NCBI GenBank assembly: GCA_046350455.1
Contig: JAXMAM010000043.1
Location: 1 to 17,496, forward strand
Length of the DNA: 17,496 bases
Reading direction: 5' to 3'
Source of the DNA: CAZXGD01 sp046350455
GTDB lineage: Bacteria; Planctomycetota; Phycisphaerae; Phycisphaerales; SM1A02
The translations under genes were made by a program, and so were the position numbers. The notes beneath the pieces are model-generated. The model was not told the origin of the DNA. It saw only the letters and a list, made by a program, of their open reading frames with translations, and made no database searches. Of the stretch, positions 7,461 to 14,657 are shown piece by piece; within the stretch, counting starts at the first letter, position 1; every line of letters begins with the position of its first letter.

Positions 7461-8852
7461 GTGCCCACTGTCCACCACCCGTCTGATGCGCTGGTGCTGT
7501 TCGGCGCCACTGGCGATCTGGCCCACAAGAAGATCTTTGCAGCGCTGCAGGCCATGGTCCGGCGCGGCACGCTCACCACGCCAGTGGTGGGCGTGGCCAA
7601 GAGCGGCATGACCACCGAGCAGGTCAAGGAGCGCGCCCGCGACGGCATCACCCGCTTTGGTGGCGGCGTGGATGAGGAGGCGTTTGGCAAGCTCTTCAGC
7701 CAGTTCAGCTACGTGGACGGGGACTACGAGGACCCTGCCACCTTCAAGGCGCTTCGCGCTGCGCTGGGAGGCGCCTCTGCGCCCACGCACTACCTGGCCA
7801 TCCCGCCCTCGCTCTTTGGCAAGGTGGTCAAGCAGCTAGGCGACGCTGGCTGCGCCACCGGTGCGCGCGTGGTGGTGGAAAAGCCCTTCGGGCACGATGG
7901 CGCCTCCGCCACAGCGCTGAACCAGGAGCTGCACCAGGTCTTTGCAGAGGACTGCGTCTATCGCATTGATCATTACCTGGGCAAGGAAGCGGTGCAGAAC
8001 ATCCTGTACTTCCGCTTTGCCAACGCCTTCCTGGAGCCCATCTGGAACCGGCACCACGTCCGCCAGATCCAGATCACCATGGCAGAGGACTTTGGCGTGG
8101 AGGGCCGCGGCGCGTTCTATGACAGCGTGGGCACCCTGCGCGACGTGATGCAGAACCACCTGATGCAGGTGCTCTCGTACCTGTGCATGGAGCCGCCTGA
8201 CTGGAGCGACACCGAGCGCACCCGCGACGAGCAGGTGAAGTTCTTCCGCGCTGTGCAGACGGTGCAGGCCAGGGACATCGTGCGCGCGCAGTTCGACGGC
8301 TACCTGAAGGAGCCCGGCATCCGGCCCCGCTCGCAGACCGAGACATACGTGGCTGCGCGCCTGCACGTGGAGAACTGGCGCTGGACGGGCGTGCCCATCT
8401 TCCTGCGCGCTGGCAAGAACCTGCCGGTGACCGCCACCGAGGTGCGCGTGGAGCTGCACCGGCCACCGCCTGTGGTGTTCCACGAGCCGCAGCCCCCGCA
8501 TCACAACTTCCTGCGCTTCCGCCTCTCGCCGCGCATCGAGATCGGCCTGAACGCGCAGGTGAAGGTGGACGGCGAACGCATGATCGGCCACACCATGGAG
8601 CTGCTGGCCATTGACCAGCAGGGCGACGAGATGACGCCCTACGAACGCCTGCTGGGCGATGCCATGCGCGGTGACTCCACGCTGTTTGCACGGCAGGATT
8701 CGGTGGAGGAGTGCTGGCGCATCTTCGACCAGGTGCTGGGCAATGTGGTGCCGGTGCACATCTACCAGCCACATTCATGGGGCCCAGAGCTGGGCGACGA
8801 CTGGCTGATGCCGCCCGGCGGATGGCATGCGCCTGTCCTGCCCACAGCCTGA
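7461..8852 (+). CDS. zwf: Glucose-6-phosphate 1-dehydrogenase
   Basis: First step of the oxidative pentose phosphate pathway: glucose 6-phosphate to 6-phosphogluconolactone with reduction of NAD(P). Starting at GTG 7461 the protein is 463 residues, slightly short of the usual 480-510. Motifs: coenzyme loop GATGDLAHKK (15-24), EKPFG (140-144), the family signature RIDHYLGKE (168-176) with substrate-binding His171 and Lys175, and TLRDVMQNHLMQ with the candidate general-base His233. The C-terminal beta+alpha domain is complete through SWGP near the end. It sits between the next pathway enzyme (19 bp upstream) and a sugar kinase that could supply its substrate (54 bp downstream). No separate 6-phosphogluconolactonase gene is seen in the window. 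Confidence 0.97.
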   Translation: MPTVHHPSDALVLFGATGDLAHKKIFAALQAMVRRGTLTTPVVGVAKSGMTTEQVKERARDGITRFGGGVDEEAFGKLFSQFSYVDGDYEDPATFKALRAALGGASAPTHYLAIPPSLFGKVVKQLGDAGCATGARVVVEKPFGHDGASATALNQELHQVFAEDCVYRIDHYLGKEAVQNILYFRFANAFLEPIWNRHHVRQIQITMAEDFGVEGRGAFYDSVGTLRDVMQNHLMQVLSYLCMEPPDWSDTERTRDEQVKFFRAVQTVQARDIVRAQFDGYLKEPGIRPRSQTETYVAARLHVENWRWTGVPIFLRAGKNLPVTATEVRVELHRPPPVVFHEPQPPHHNFLRFRLSPRIEIGLNAQVKVDGERMIGHTMELLAIDQQGDEMTPYERLLGDAMRGDSTLFARQDSVEECWRIFDQVLGNVVPVHIYQPHSWGPELGDDWLMPPGGWHAPVLPTA

Positions 8853-8890
8853 TCCGAGCCTCCCTCCTGATCTGCGCCTCCTGCCGCCGA

Positions 8891-8896
8891 TAGACT
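8891..8896 (+). promoter_or_regulatory. Possible -10 element before the ROK kinase gene
   Basis: TAGACT, 10 bp before ATG 8907, in the 54-bp gap after zwf, the largest gap in the rightward run. The start has no Shine-Dalgarno. No convincing -35 hexamer lies 16-18 bp further upstream, so this may be chance. Confidence 0.25.
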
Positions 8897-8906
8897 CTGC
8901 CCCACT

Positions 8907-9614
8907 ATGGGACAGGTGCTTGCCATTGACATCGGGGGGAGCCACGTCAAAGTCCGGGTTCCCAATGATCCAGAGAAGCGCGCGTTTGACTCTGGCCCCA
9001 CGCTGACGCCGCAGCAGATGGTGGAGGGCGTGAAGGCGCAGCTGAAGGGCTGGACCATCGACCGCATCACCATGGGCATTCCAGCGCCCGTGCGCGGCCA
9101 CCGGCCTGTGCACGACCCTGTGAACCTGGGCAAGGGCTGGGTGGACTTTGACTACCAGGCCGCCTTCGGCTGCCCAGTCAAGATGGTGAACGACGCCGCC
9201 ATGCAGGCGGTGGGCAGCTACATGGGCGGCACCATGCTCTTCCTTGGGCTTGGCACGGGCCTGGGCAGCGCGCTGATCACCAACCACGTGGTGCTGCCGG
9301 CAGAACTGGCCCACCTGCCCTACCGCAAGGGCAAGACGTTCGAGGACTATCTGGGGGAGCGTGCGCTGGAGCGCGCTGGCAAGAAGCGCTGGCGCAGGCA
9401 CGTGGCCGCCACGTGCGAGCTGTTCGACGCCATCTTCAATCCGGACGAGATCGTCCTGGGCGGCGGCAATGCGCGGCTCATCAAGGAGCTGCCTAAGCGC
9501 GGCCGGCTGGGCGACAACGCCAATGCCTTCCTTGGTGGCTTCCGCCTGTGGGAGCCTGCATGGGCCAACGCCCTGCCGGAGGGCATGCAGCATCCCGGCC
9601 TGGTGCGCCCATGA
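8907..9614 (+). CDS. ppgK: ROK-family sugar kinase, polyphosphate-glucokinase-like
   Basis: Probable cytoplasmic glucose kinase producing glucose 6-phosphate. The 235-residue protein has the actin-fold signatures of ROK kinases: phosphate-1 motif AIDIGGSHVK (6-15), catalytic Asp96 in MVNDAAMQA, phosphate-2 loop GLGTGLG (114-120), AELAH (132-136) in place of the usual GEIGH, and VLGGGN (183-188). The Cys-rich zinc motif of classical ROK glucokinases and repressors is absent and there is no DNA-binding domain. The NLGKGW and LGDNANAFLGGFRLW stretches are typical of short proteins annotated as polyphosphate glucokinases, so polyphosphate rather than ATP may be the donor; that is inference. Its stop overlaps the glucosidase start as ATGA. 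It is close to zwf, which would use its product. Confidence 0.78.
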   Translation: MGQVLAIDIGGSHVKVRVPNDPEKRAFDSGPTLTPQQMVEGVKAQLKGWTIDRITMGIPAPVRGHRPVHDPVNLGKGWVDFDYQAAFGCPVKMVNDAAMQAVGSYMGGTMLFLGLGTGLGSALITNHVVLPAELAHLPYRKGKTFEDYLGERALERAGKKRWRRHVAATCELFDAIFNPDEIVLGGGNARLIKELPKRGRLGDNANAFLGGFRLWEPAWANALPEGMQHPGLVRP

Positions 9615-12325
9615 CGCGTCTCCAGACAGCGGAGCACCAGCGTCTGGCGCAGTGCCGCGGCGACACGCCAGAGCAGCCCTGGCGCCGCTGGGGCACGTAC
9701 GTGACAGATCGCCAATGGGGCACCGTGCGCGAGGACTACTCCGCAGAGGGCCACGCGTGGCGCGCGTTCCCGTTTGATCACGCGCGCAGCCGCGTGTTCC
9801 GCTGGGGCGAGGACGGCATCGGCGGCTGGTGCGACGACCAGCAGGACTTCAGCCTGACCGTGGCCTTCTGGAACGGCAAGGACCCCATCATCAAGGAGCG
9901 GTTCTTTGGCCTGGACAACCACCAGGGCAACCACGGCGAGGACGTCAAGGAGCTCTACTGGTTTCTGGACGGCACGCCCACCTCCAGCTACGCGCGGATG
10001 CTCTACAAGTACCCGCAGGCTGCGTTCCCCTACCAGCAGCTGGTGGAGGAGAACGCCAAGCGCTCCCGCGCTGAGCGCGAGTTTGAGATCCTGGACACTG
10101 GCCTCTTCAACGAACGCCGCTACTGGGACTGCTTCATCGAATGGGCCAAGGCCAGCCCCACGGACCACCTGCTGCGCATCACGGTGCACAACCGCGGCCC
10201 AGAAGCTGCAGAGATCCACGTGCTGCCGCAGGCCATCTTCACCAACACCTGGGCCTGGCTGAAGGATGGCGAGCGCCCCTCCATGCAGGCTGTGGGCCCG
10301 CGCAGCGTGGCGCTGAACGGCCGAGGCATCGGTTCCTGGAGGCTGGAGTTCGAGACTGCCCAGGAGCTGCTGTTCACCGAGAACGAGACAAACGTGGAGC
10401 GCCTGTACGGACAGCCCCGCGCGGAGCGCTACTTCAAGGACGGCATCTGCGATGCGGTGACCAGCGGCACCCGCACCACGGTGAACCCAGCCCGCTGCGG
10501 CACCAAGATGGCCGGCGTGCACGTGCTGCGCGTGCCTGCAGGCCAGAGCGCCACTGTGCGCGTGCGCTTCACCCACACTGGCCAGCCACCCGGAGCATGG
10601 GACGACTTTGACGCTGTGATGGCCGCCCGCCAGCGCGAGGCCGATGAGTTCTTCAGCGCCATTCAGGGCGATGAGATCCCCAACGCTGACGACCGCCTCA
10701 TCCAGCGGCAGGCCTGGGCTGGCCTGCAGTGGTGCAAGCAGGTCTACCACTACGGTGTGCGGCGCTGGCTAGAGGGCGACCCGCCCGCGCAGCCCGCGCC
10801 ACCGCCAGAACGCCGCAAGGGCCGCAATGCCCAGTGGACCAACTACTGGAGCCACAAGGTCATCTCCATGCCCGACAGCTGGGAGTACCCGTGGTTTGCC
10901 GCGTGGGACCTGGCCTTCCAGGCAGTGGCGTTTGCAGACATTGATCCAGACCTGGCCAAGGAGCAGATCGAGCAGCTGTGCATGGACTTCTCCATGCATC
11001 CCACTGGCGCCATCCCCGCCTACGAGTGGAACTTCAGCGACGTGAACCCGCCCCTGCAGGCGTGGGCTGCGCTGCGCATCTTTGAGGTTGACGGCATCCA
11101 CACTGGCAAGCCAGATGTGGAGTTCCTGAAGCGCATGTTCTTCCGGCTGGCCCTCAACTTTGAGTGGTGGGTGAACCGAAAGGACGCAGAGGGCAACAAC
11201 ATCTTTGAAGGCGGCTTCCTGGGGCTGGACAACATCGGCGTGTTCGACCGCAGCAGGCAGTTTGCCAACGGTGTCACGCTGCAGCAGGTGGATGCCACTG
11301 GCTGGATGTCCATGTTCTGCCTGAACATGCTGCGCATTGGCGTGCTGGTCTCGCAGTTTGATCACAGCTATGAGGACGCGTGCAGCAAGTTCTTCACGCA
11401 CTTCCTGGACATCGCCGAGGCCATGAACGTGACCTGCGGCGAAGGCGCCGGCCTGTGGGACGAGAAGGACGGCTTCTTCTACGACCACCTGCGCCTGCCA
11501 GATGGCACGGTGCATCCGCTGCGCGTGCAGACTGCGGTGGGGCTCATCCCGCTGTTCGGCGTTCATGTCTTCACCTCGGAGCTCATCAGCAGGCTTCCGC
11601 GCTTTGAGAAGCACCTGAACTGGACCTTTGTGCAGCGGCCAGAGCTGGCCAAGCTGGTCAGCCGGTGGCGCGAACCCGGCCGCGGCGAGACCCGCCTCTT
11701 CAGCCTGCTGCGCGGCTTCCGCACCACCGCGCTGCTGAAGCACGCGCTCTCGCCAGACGAATTCCTGTCTGCCTACGGCGTGCGCAGCATGAGCCGCATC
11801 TACAAGGATGCGCCCTTCAGCTTTGAGTGGGACGGCGTGACCACCACCGCGCAGTACGAGCCCGGTGAAAGCAGCTCCTCCATCTACGGCGGCAACAGCA
11901 ACTGGCGCGGGCCAGTGTGGATGCCCATGAACTACCTGCTCATCGAGGCGCTGGGCCGCTACCACACCTACTACGGCGATGACTTCAAGGTGGAGATGCC
12001 GGTGGGCAGTGGCACGCAGTGCACCCTGCAGCAGGTTGGCTCACAGCTGCGCTCCCGCGTGCTCAGCCTGTTCCGCAAGGGCGCGGATGGCAAGCGGCCC
12101 TGCATGCAGGATGGATCGCCCGTGTGGAACGACCCGCACTTCCAGGATCTGGTCTGGTTCCACGAGTACTTCGACGCAGAGACTGGCCGCGGCTGCGGCG
12201 CAAGCCACCAGACTGGCTGGACGGTGCTGGCTGCGCGCCTGTTCTTTGAGGAACGCTTCCGCATGGCCAACCACTGCCCCGACGGCCACGACGTGGCGGA
12301 CCTGGTGCGGTACATCGGGGTCTAG
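9611..12325 (+). CDS. GH63-type glucosidase (MGH1-like glycoside hydrolase)
   Basis: A 904-residue protein of the bacterial glucosidase group related to GH63 and mannosylglycerate hydrolases, with an (alpha/alpha)6 barrel in the C-terminal half. Recognisable blocks are RRWGTYVTDRQWGTVREDYS (26-45), RWGEDGIGG, WNGKDPIIKERFFGL (88-101), NHGEDVKELYW, AYEWNFSDVNPP near residue 470, GEGAGLWDEKDGFFYD, and SNWRGPVWMPMNYL near 762-775. I did not assign catalytic residues with certainty; the acidic residues in the SDVNPP and barrel regions are candidates. No signal peptide is seen, so it should act in the cytoplasm. Start ATG 9611 overlaps the kinase stop by 4 bp; an upstream in-frame ATG (9548) falls inside the kinase gene. 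It probably releases glucose for that kinase. Confidence 0.85.
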   Translation: MTRLQTAEHQRLAQCRGDTPEQPWRRWGTYVTDRQWGTVREDYSAEGHAWRAFPFDHARSRVFRWGEDGIGGWCDDQQDFSLTVAFWNGKDPIIKERFFGLDNHQGNHGEDVKELYWFLDGTPTSSYARMLYKYPQAAFPYQQLVEENAKRSRAEREFEILDTGLFNERRYWDCFIEWAKASPTDHLLRITVHNRGPEAAEIHVLPQAIFTNTWAWLKDGERPSMQAVGPRSVALNGRGIGSWRLEFETAQELLFTENETNVERLYGQPRAERYFKDGICDAVTSGTRTTVNPARCGTKMAGVHVLRVPAGQSATVRVRFTHTGQPPGAWDDFDAVMAARQREADEFFSAIQGDEIPNADDRLIQRQAWAGLQWCKQVYHYGVRRWLEGDPPAQPAPPPERRKGRNAQWTNYWSHKVISMPDSWEYPWFAAWDLAFQAVAFADIDPDLAKEQIEQLCMDFSMHPTGAIPAYEWNFSDVNPPLQAWAALRIFEVDGIHTGKPDVEFLKRMFFRLALNFEWWVNRKDAEGNNIFEGGFLGLDNIGVFDRSRQFANGVTLQQVDATGWMSMFCLNMLRIGVLVSQFDHSYEDACSKFFTHFLDIAEAMNVTCGEGAGLWDEKDGFFYDHLRLPDGTVHPLRVQTAVGLIPLFGVHVFTSELISRLPRFEKHLNWTFVQRPELAKLVSRWREPGRGETRLFSLLRGFRTTALLKHALSPDEFLSAYGVRSMSRIYKDAPFSFEWDGVTTTAQYEPGESSSSIYGGNSNWRGPVWMPMNYLLIEALGRYHTYYGDDFKVEMPVGSGTQCTLQQVGSQLRSRVLSLFRKGADGKRPCMQDGSPVWNDPHFQDLVWFHEYFDAETGRGCGASHQTGWTVLAARLFFEERFRMANHCPDGHDVADLVRYIGV

Positions 12326-12327
12326 CC

Positions 12328-12927
12328 ATGCGCGCACCGCTGGTCCGCACCGCCCGCCTGCTGCTGCGCCCCTGCGTGCCAGAGGACCGCGAGGCGTTCG
12401 TGCGCACCTACGAGCGCAGCTGGACCACCCATCTGGCGCCATGGTTCCCGCGCACCGACACCTCCGCCGACTTCAGCGCCATGTTCACGCGCCAGCTGGA
12501 GCGCAGCCGCGATGAGCTGGCCAACGGCAGCGCGTGCAGGCTGTTCGCCTTCGATGCCAAGGGCGGGCTGGCGGGCGCGTTCAACCTGAACAACATCGTG
12601 CGCGGCAATTTTCAGTGCGCCAACGCCGGCTGGTGGGTGAGCGCCGACCATGTCCGCCAAGGGCTGGCCACAGAGGGCGTGCGCGCCATCCTGCGCCTGG
12701 CCTTCCTGCCGCAGCCCGAGAACGGCGTGCCTGATGGCGCCACCAGCGGCCTGGGCCTGCACCGCGTGCAGTGCGCCATCATTCCACGCAACCAGGCCAG
12801 CCTGGGAGTGGCAGCCAAGGCTGGGTTTCGGCGCGAAGGCCTGGCCCAGCGCTACCTTGAGATCGCCGGCGCGTGGGAGGACCATGTCATCCTGGCCCGC
12901 ACCGCAGAGGAAGGAATCCCGCAGTGA
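12328..12927 (+). CDS. GNAT acetyltransferase, RimJ/RimL-like
   Basis: A 199-residue acetyl-CoA-dependent N-acetyltransferase. It begins with the RTARLLLRPCVPEDREAF pattern common to ribosomal-protein N-terminal acetylases, followed by NAGWWVSADHVRQGLATEG, where RQGLA (about residues 110-114) is the acetyl-CoA pyrophosphate loop, and by VQCAIIPRNQASLGVAAKAGF with the Asn and the GF that close the fold. RimJ-type activity on a ribosomal protein is possible, but many members modify other amines. It starts 2 bp after the glucosidase stop and its own stop overlaps the next start (GTGA), so it is translationally linked to both. No functional connection to sugar metabolism is visible. Confidence 0.82.
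   Translation: MRAPLVRTARLLLRPCVPEDREAFVRTYERSWTTHLAPWFPRTDTSADFSAMFTRQLERSRDELANGSACRLFAFDAKGGLAGAFNLNNIVRGNFQCANAGWWVSADHVRQGLATEGVRAILRLAFLPQPENGVPDGATSGLGLHRVQCAIIPRNQASLGVAAKAGFRREGLAQRYLEIAGAWEDHVILARTAEEGIPQ
12908..12915 (+). promoter_or_regulatory. Shine-Dalgarno deciding the GTG start of the lactate dehydrogenase gene
   Basis: AGGAAGGA inside the end of the RimJ-like gene, 8 bp before GTG 12924. The longer open frame from ATG 12873 would add 17 residues that are a shadow of the acetyltransferase. The GTG gives the expected MKTAVFS-type N-terminus of D-lactate dehydrogenases. Confidence 0.7.
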
Positions 12928-13931
12928 AGACCGCTGTCTTTTCATGCCGCCCGTACGAGCGGCCTCCGATGGACGCCGCAAACGCCAAGGCGCGCCATGA
13001 GCTGGTCTGGCTGGATGCGCAGCTCACGGCGCACACTGCACCGCTGGCGCAGGGCTGCTCAGCAGTGTGCCTCTTTGTGAACGACCGGGCAGACGCCGCC
13101 GCCCTGCGCGCGCTGCACGCTGGCGGCACGCGCCTCCTTGCCCTGCGCTCCGCCGGCTTCAACCACGTGGATCTGGCAGAGGCGGAACGCCTGGGCATGG
13201 CGGTGGCGCGCGTGCCCGCCTACTCGCCCTATGCCGTGGCCGAGCACGCCGTGGGCCTCATGCTGACCTGCAACCGCAAGTTCCACCGCGCCTACGCCCG
13301 CGTGCGCGAGCAGAACTTTGCGCTGGGTGGCCTGATGGGCTTTGACATGCATGGCAAGACAGTGGGCATCGTGGGCATGGGCAAGATCGGGCAGGTGGTG
13401 GCGCGCATCCTGGGCGGCTTTGGCTGCACGCTGCTGGGCCATGACGTGGCGCCTGGCCCAGAGTGCGCCGCGCTTGGCGTGCGGATGGTGCGGCTGGAGG
13501 AGCTCCTGGAGTCCAGCGACATCCTCACCCTGCACTGCCCGCTCACGCCGCAGACCAGGCACCTGATCAACGCAGCATCGCTGACTCTCACGAAGAAGGG
13601 CGTGATGATCATCAACACGGGCCGCGGCGCGCTGGTGGATTCCAAGGCGCTCATCGCAGGCCTGAAGTCTGGCCACATCGGCAGCGTGGGCCTGGACGTG
13701 TACGAGGAGGAGGCGGACCTCTTCTTCCGCGACCTCTCAGACCAGGTGCTGACCGACGACGTGTTCGCGCGCCTTCTCACCTTTCCCAACGTGGTCATCA
13801 CTGCGCACCAAGGCTTCTTCACCCAGGAAGCCATGCAGGCCATCGCGGACACCACCATCGCAAACATCACTGGCTTCGAGCGCGGCAGCGTTCCAGAGGC
13901 CAACCGCGTGACCACGCGGATGATGGCGTAG
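12924..13931 (+). CDS. ldhA: D-lactate dehydrogenase-like D-2-hydroxyacid dehydrogenase
   Basis: NAD-dependent D-isomer 2-hydroxyacid dehydrogenase, most like fermentative LdhA (pyruvate to D-lactate). The 335-residue length fits. Visible: RSAGFNHVDL (75-84), where an Arg and Asn-His shape the substrate site; the Rossmann loop GMGKIG (151-156); Asp174 at the end of the next strand, indicating NAD; NTGRG with Arg234; DVYEEEADLFF with the catalytic acid (Glu261-263 region); and TAHQGFFT with proton donor His295. DVYEEEADLFF and AHQGFFT are characteristic of LdhA rather than SerA or hydroxypyruvate reductases. The gene closes the rightward run with a 4-bp overlap to its neighbour. It would regenerate NAD under low oxygen, consistent with the cyd operon nearby. 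Confidence 0.9.
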   Translation: MKTAVFSCRPYERPPMDAANAKARHELVWLDAQLTAHTAPLAQGCSAVCLFVNDRADAAALRALHAGGTRLLALRSAGFNHVDLAEAERLGMAVARVPAYSPYAVAEHAVGLMLTCNRKFHRAYARVREQNFALGGLMGFDMHGKTVGIVGMGKIGQVVARILGGFGCTLLGHDVAPGPECAALGVRMVRLEELLESSDILTLHCPLTPQTRHLINAASLTLTKKGVMIINTGRGALVDSKALIAGLKSGHIGSVGLDVYEEEADLFFRDLSDQVLTDDVFARLLTFPNVVITAHQGFFTQEAMQAIADTTIANITGFERGSVPEANRVTTRMMA

Positions 13932-14001
13932 CGCTGGCTACTGCACAGACCGGGGCGGCGCCAGCGCCAGAGGGCAGACGCAGGCACACGTGCAAAAACA
14001 C

Positions 14002-14030
14002 AGGCGGGCTCCCGTTGCAGGAGCCCGCCT
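14002..14030 (-). terminator. Intrinsic terminator between convergent genes
   Basis: A perfect 11-bp GC-rich stem (AGGCGGGCTCC paired with GGAGCCCGCCT) around a 7-nt loop. Read on the minus strand the hairpin is followed within two bases by a T run (GTGTTTTTGC), so it is a proper intrinsic terminator for the RRM gene, whose stop is 31 bp upstream. On the plus strand there is no T tract, but the hairpin could still stop or stabilise the 3' end of the ldhA transcript. Confidence 0.88.
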
Positions 14031-14060
14031 GGAATGTGTTGCGTTCAGACAGCTGGTGAA

Positions 14061-14438
14061 TTACCAGTTGCCGCGGCCACCGCCGCCGGAGCCGCCACGG
14101 CCACCGCCGTAGCCACCACGGCCGCCGCCACCGCCACCGTAGCCACCGCGACCACCGCCGCCGCCGCCGCCACCGAACCCGCCACGGCCACCGGCCGGCT
14201 TGGGAGTGGCTTCGTTGACGGTCAGGTCACGGCCCATGAAGTTCTGGCCGTTGAGGGCTGCGATCGCAGCCTGAGCCTGGCCACCATCTGGCATTTCCAC
14301 GAAGCCGAAGCCACGTGGGCGGCCGGTCTCGCGGTCCATGATGAGGGCTGCGCTGGACACCTCGCCGTGCTGGGCGAAGAGGTCGCGGAGCTGGTCTTCC
14401 GTAGTAGTAAAAGAGAGATTGCCGACGTACAGCTTCAT
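14061..14438 (-). CDS. Glycine-rich RRM RNA-binding protein
   Basis: A 125-residue RNA-binding protein with one RNA recognition motif and a glycine-rich tail. The RRM has RNP2 LYVGNL (3-8) and RNP1 RGFGFVEM (42-49) with the exposed aromatics in place. Residues 83-125 are Gly/Arg/Tyr rich with repeated RGGYGGG units, resembling RGG-type tails. Bacterial Rbp proteins of this layout are known mainly from cyanobacteria and other Gram-negative groups and are often cold- or stress-induced; that role is inferred here. The start at 14438 matches the family MKLYVGNL opening; an in-frame ATG at 14600 would add 54 unrelated residues. An AGGA lies 11 bp upstream. The gene is monocistronic, flanked by its terminator and a 219-bp upstream region. 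Confidence 0.93.
   Translation of the reverse strand: MKLYVGNLSFTTTEDQLRDLFAQHGEVSSAALIMDRETGRPRGFGFVEMPDGGQAQAAIAALNGQNFMGRDLTVNEATPKPAGGRGGFGGGGGGGGRGGYGGGGGGRGGYGGGRGGSGGGGRGNW
14067..14195 (-). repeat. Low-complexity Gly-codon repeat encoding the RGG-like tail
   Basis: A run of GGN codons with periodic CGT/CGC (Arg) and TAC (Tyr) encodes about 43 residues, including two close copies of GGGGGGRGGYGGG. On the plus strand it appears as CCACCGCCGCCA-type triplets. Its length is likely to vary between strains through slippage. It is part of the coding gene and not a CRISPR or mobile repeat. Confidence 0.8.
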
Positions 14439-14657
14439 AGCGAAGTCGATCCTGCATTGCCCGAGGGACGAGAAACCGTGCGAGACTCGGGCGAGCAGTC
14501 GAGCGTCGGTCGGAAGGGCGCGCCTGCCATGCAGGCCGAACACCCATCTCCTATCAGTATGCCCAAAATCGGCAAATCGTGCTGAAAGAATGCTGGGCAA
14601 TTCCGGTGGAGATCACCAAATATCAAGAATCCCCAGCGGAACCTGCCAGCACCGGGA
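14439..14657 (-). promoter_or_regulatory. Upstream region and probable 5' leader of the RRM gene
   Basis: These 219 bp hold no credible gene and are richer in A+T than their surroundings, as expected for a promoter. A weak -10-like CATACT is read on the minus strand at 14561-14556, without a clear -35. Between it and the start codon are two potential hairpins: a 6-bp stem with a 3-nt loop (14522-14536, GCCTGC/GCAGGC) and a 7-bp stem with a 20-nt loop (14459-14492, GCCCGAG/CTCGGGC). A weak dyad (AATCCC at 14628-14633, GGGATT at 14654-14659) straddles the hutD-like stop and could aid its termination. A structured leader controlling an RNA-binding protein is plausible but inferred. Confidence 0.4.

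Noticed and set aside
6362..7690. Minus-strand open frame opposite 6-phosphogluconate dehydrogenase and zwf
   Set aside because: It is a shadow of two enzymes with complete catalytic motifs.
9548..9610. Upstream in-frame start for the GH63 glucosidase
   Set aside because: It lies within the kinase gene, and the 9611 ATG gives the usual ATGA overlap and family N-terminus.
13932..14001. Possible small RNA or tRNA between ldhA and the terminator
   Set aside because: No cloverleaf, promoter or other structure is visible in these 70 bp apart from the adjacent terminator hairpin.
14064..14196. CCG/CCA triplet run as a CRISPR-like or satellite repeat
   Set aside because: It is in phase with the RRM gene and encodes the Gly-rich tail; there are no spacers or fixed-length repeats.
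14439..14600. Longer RRM protein starting at 14600
   Set aside because: The added 54 residues are unlike any RRM N-terminus; the family opens with MKLYVGNL at 14438.
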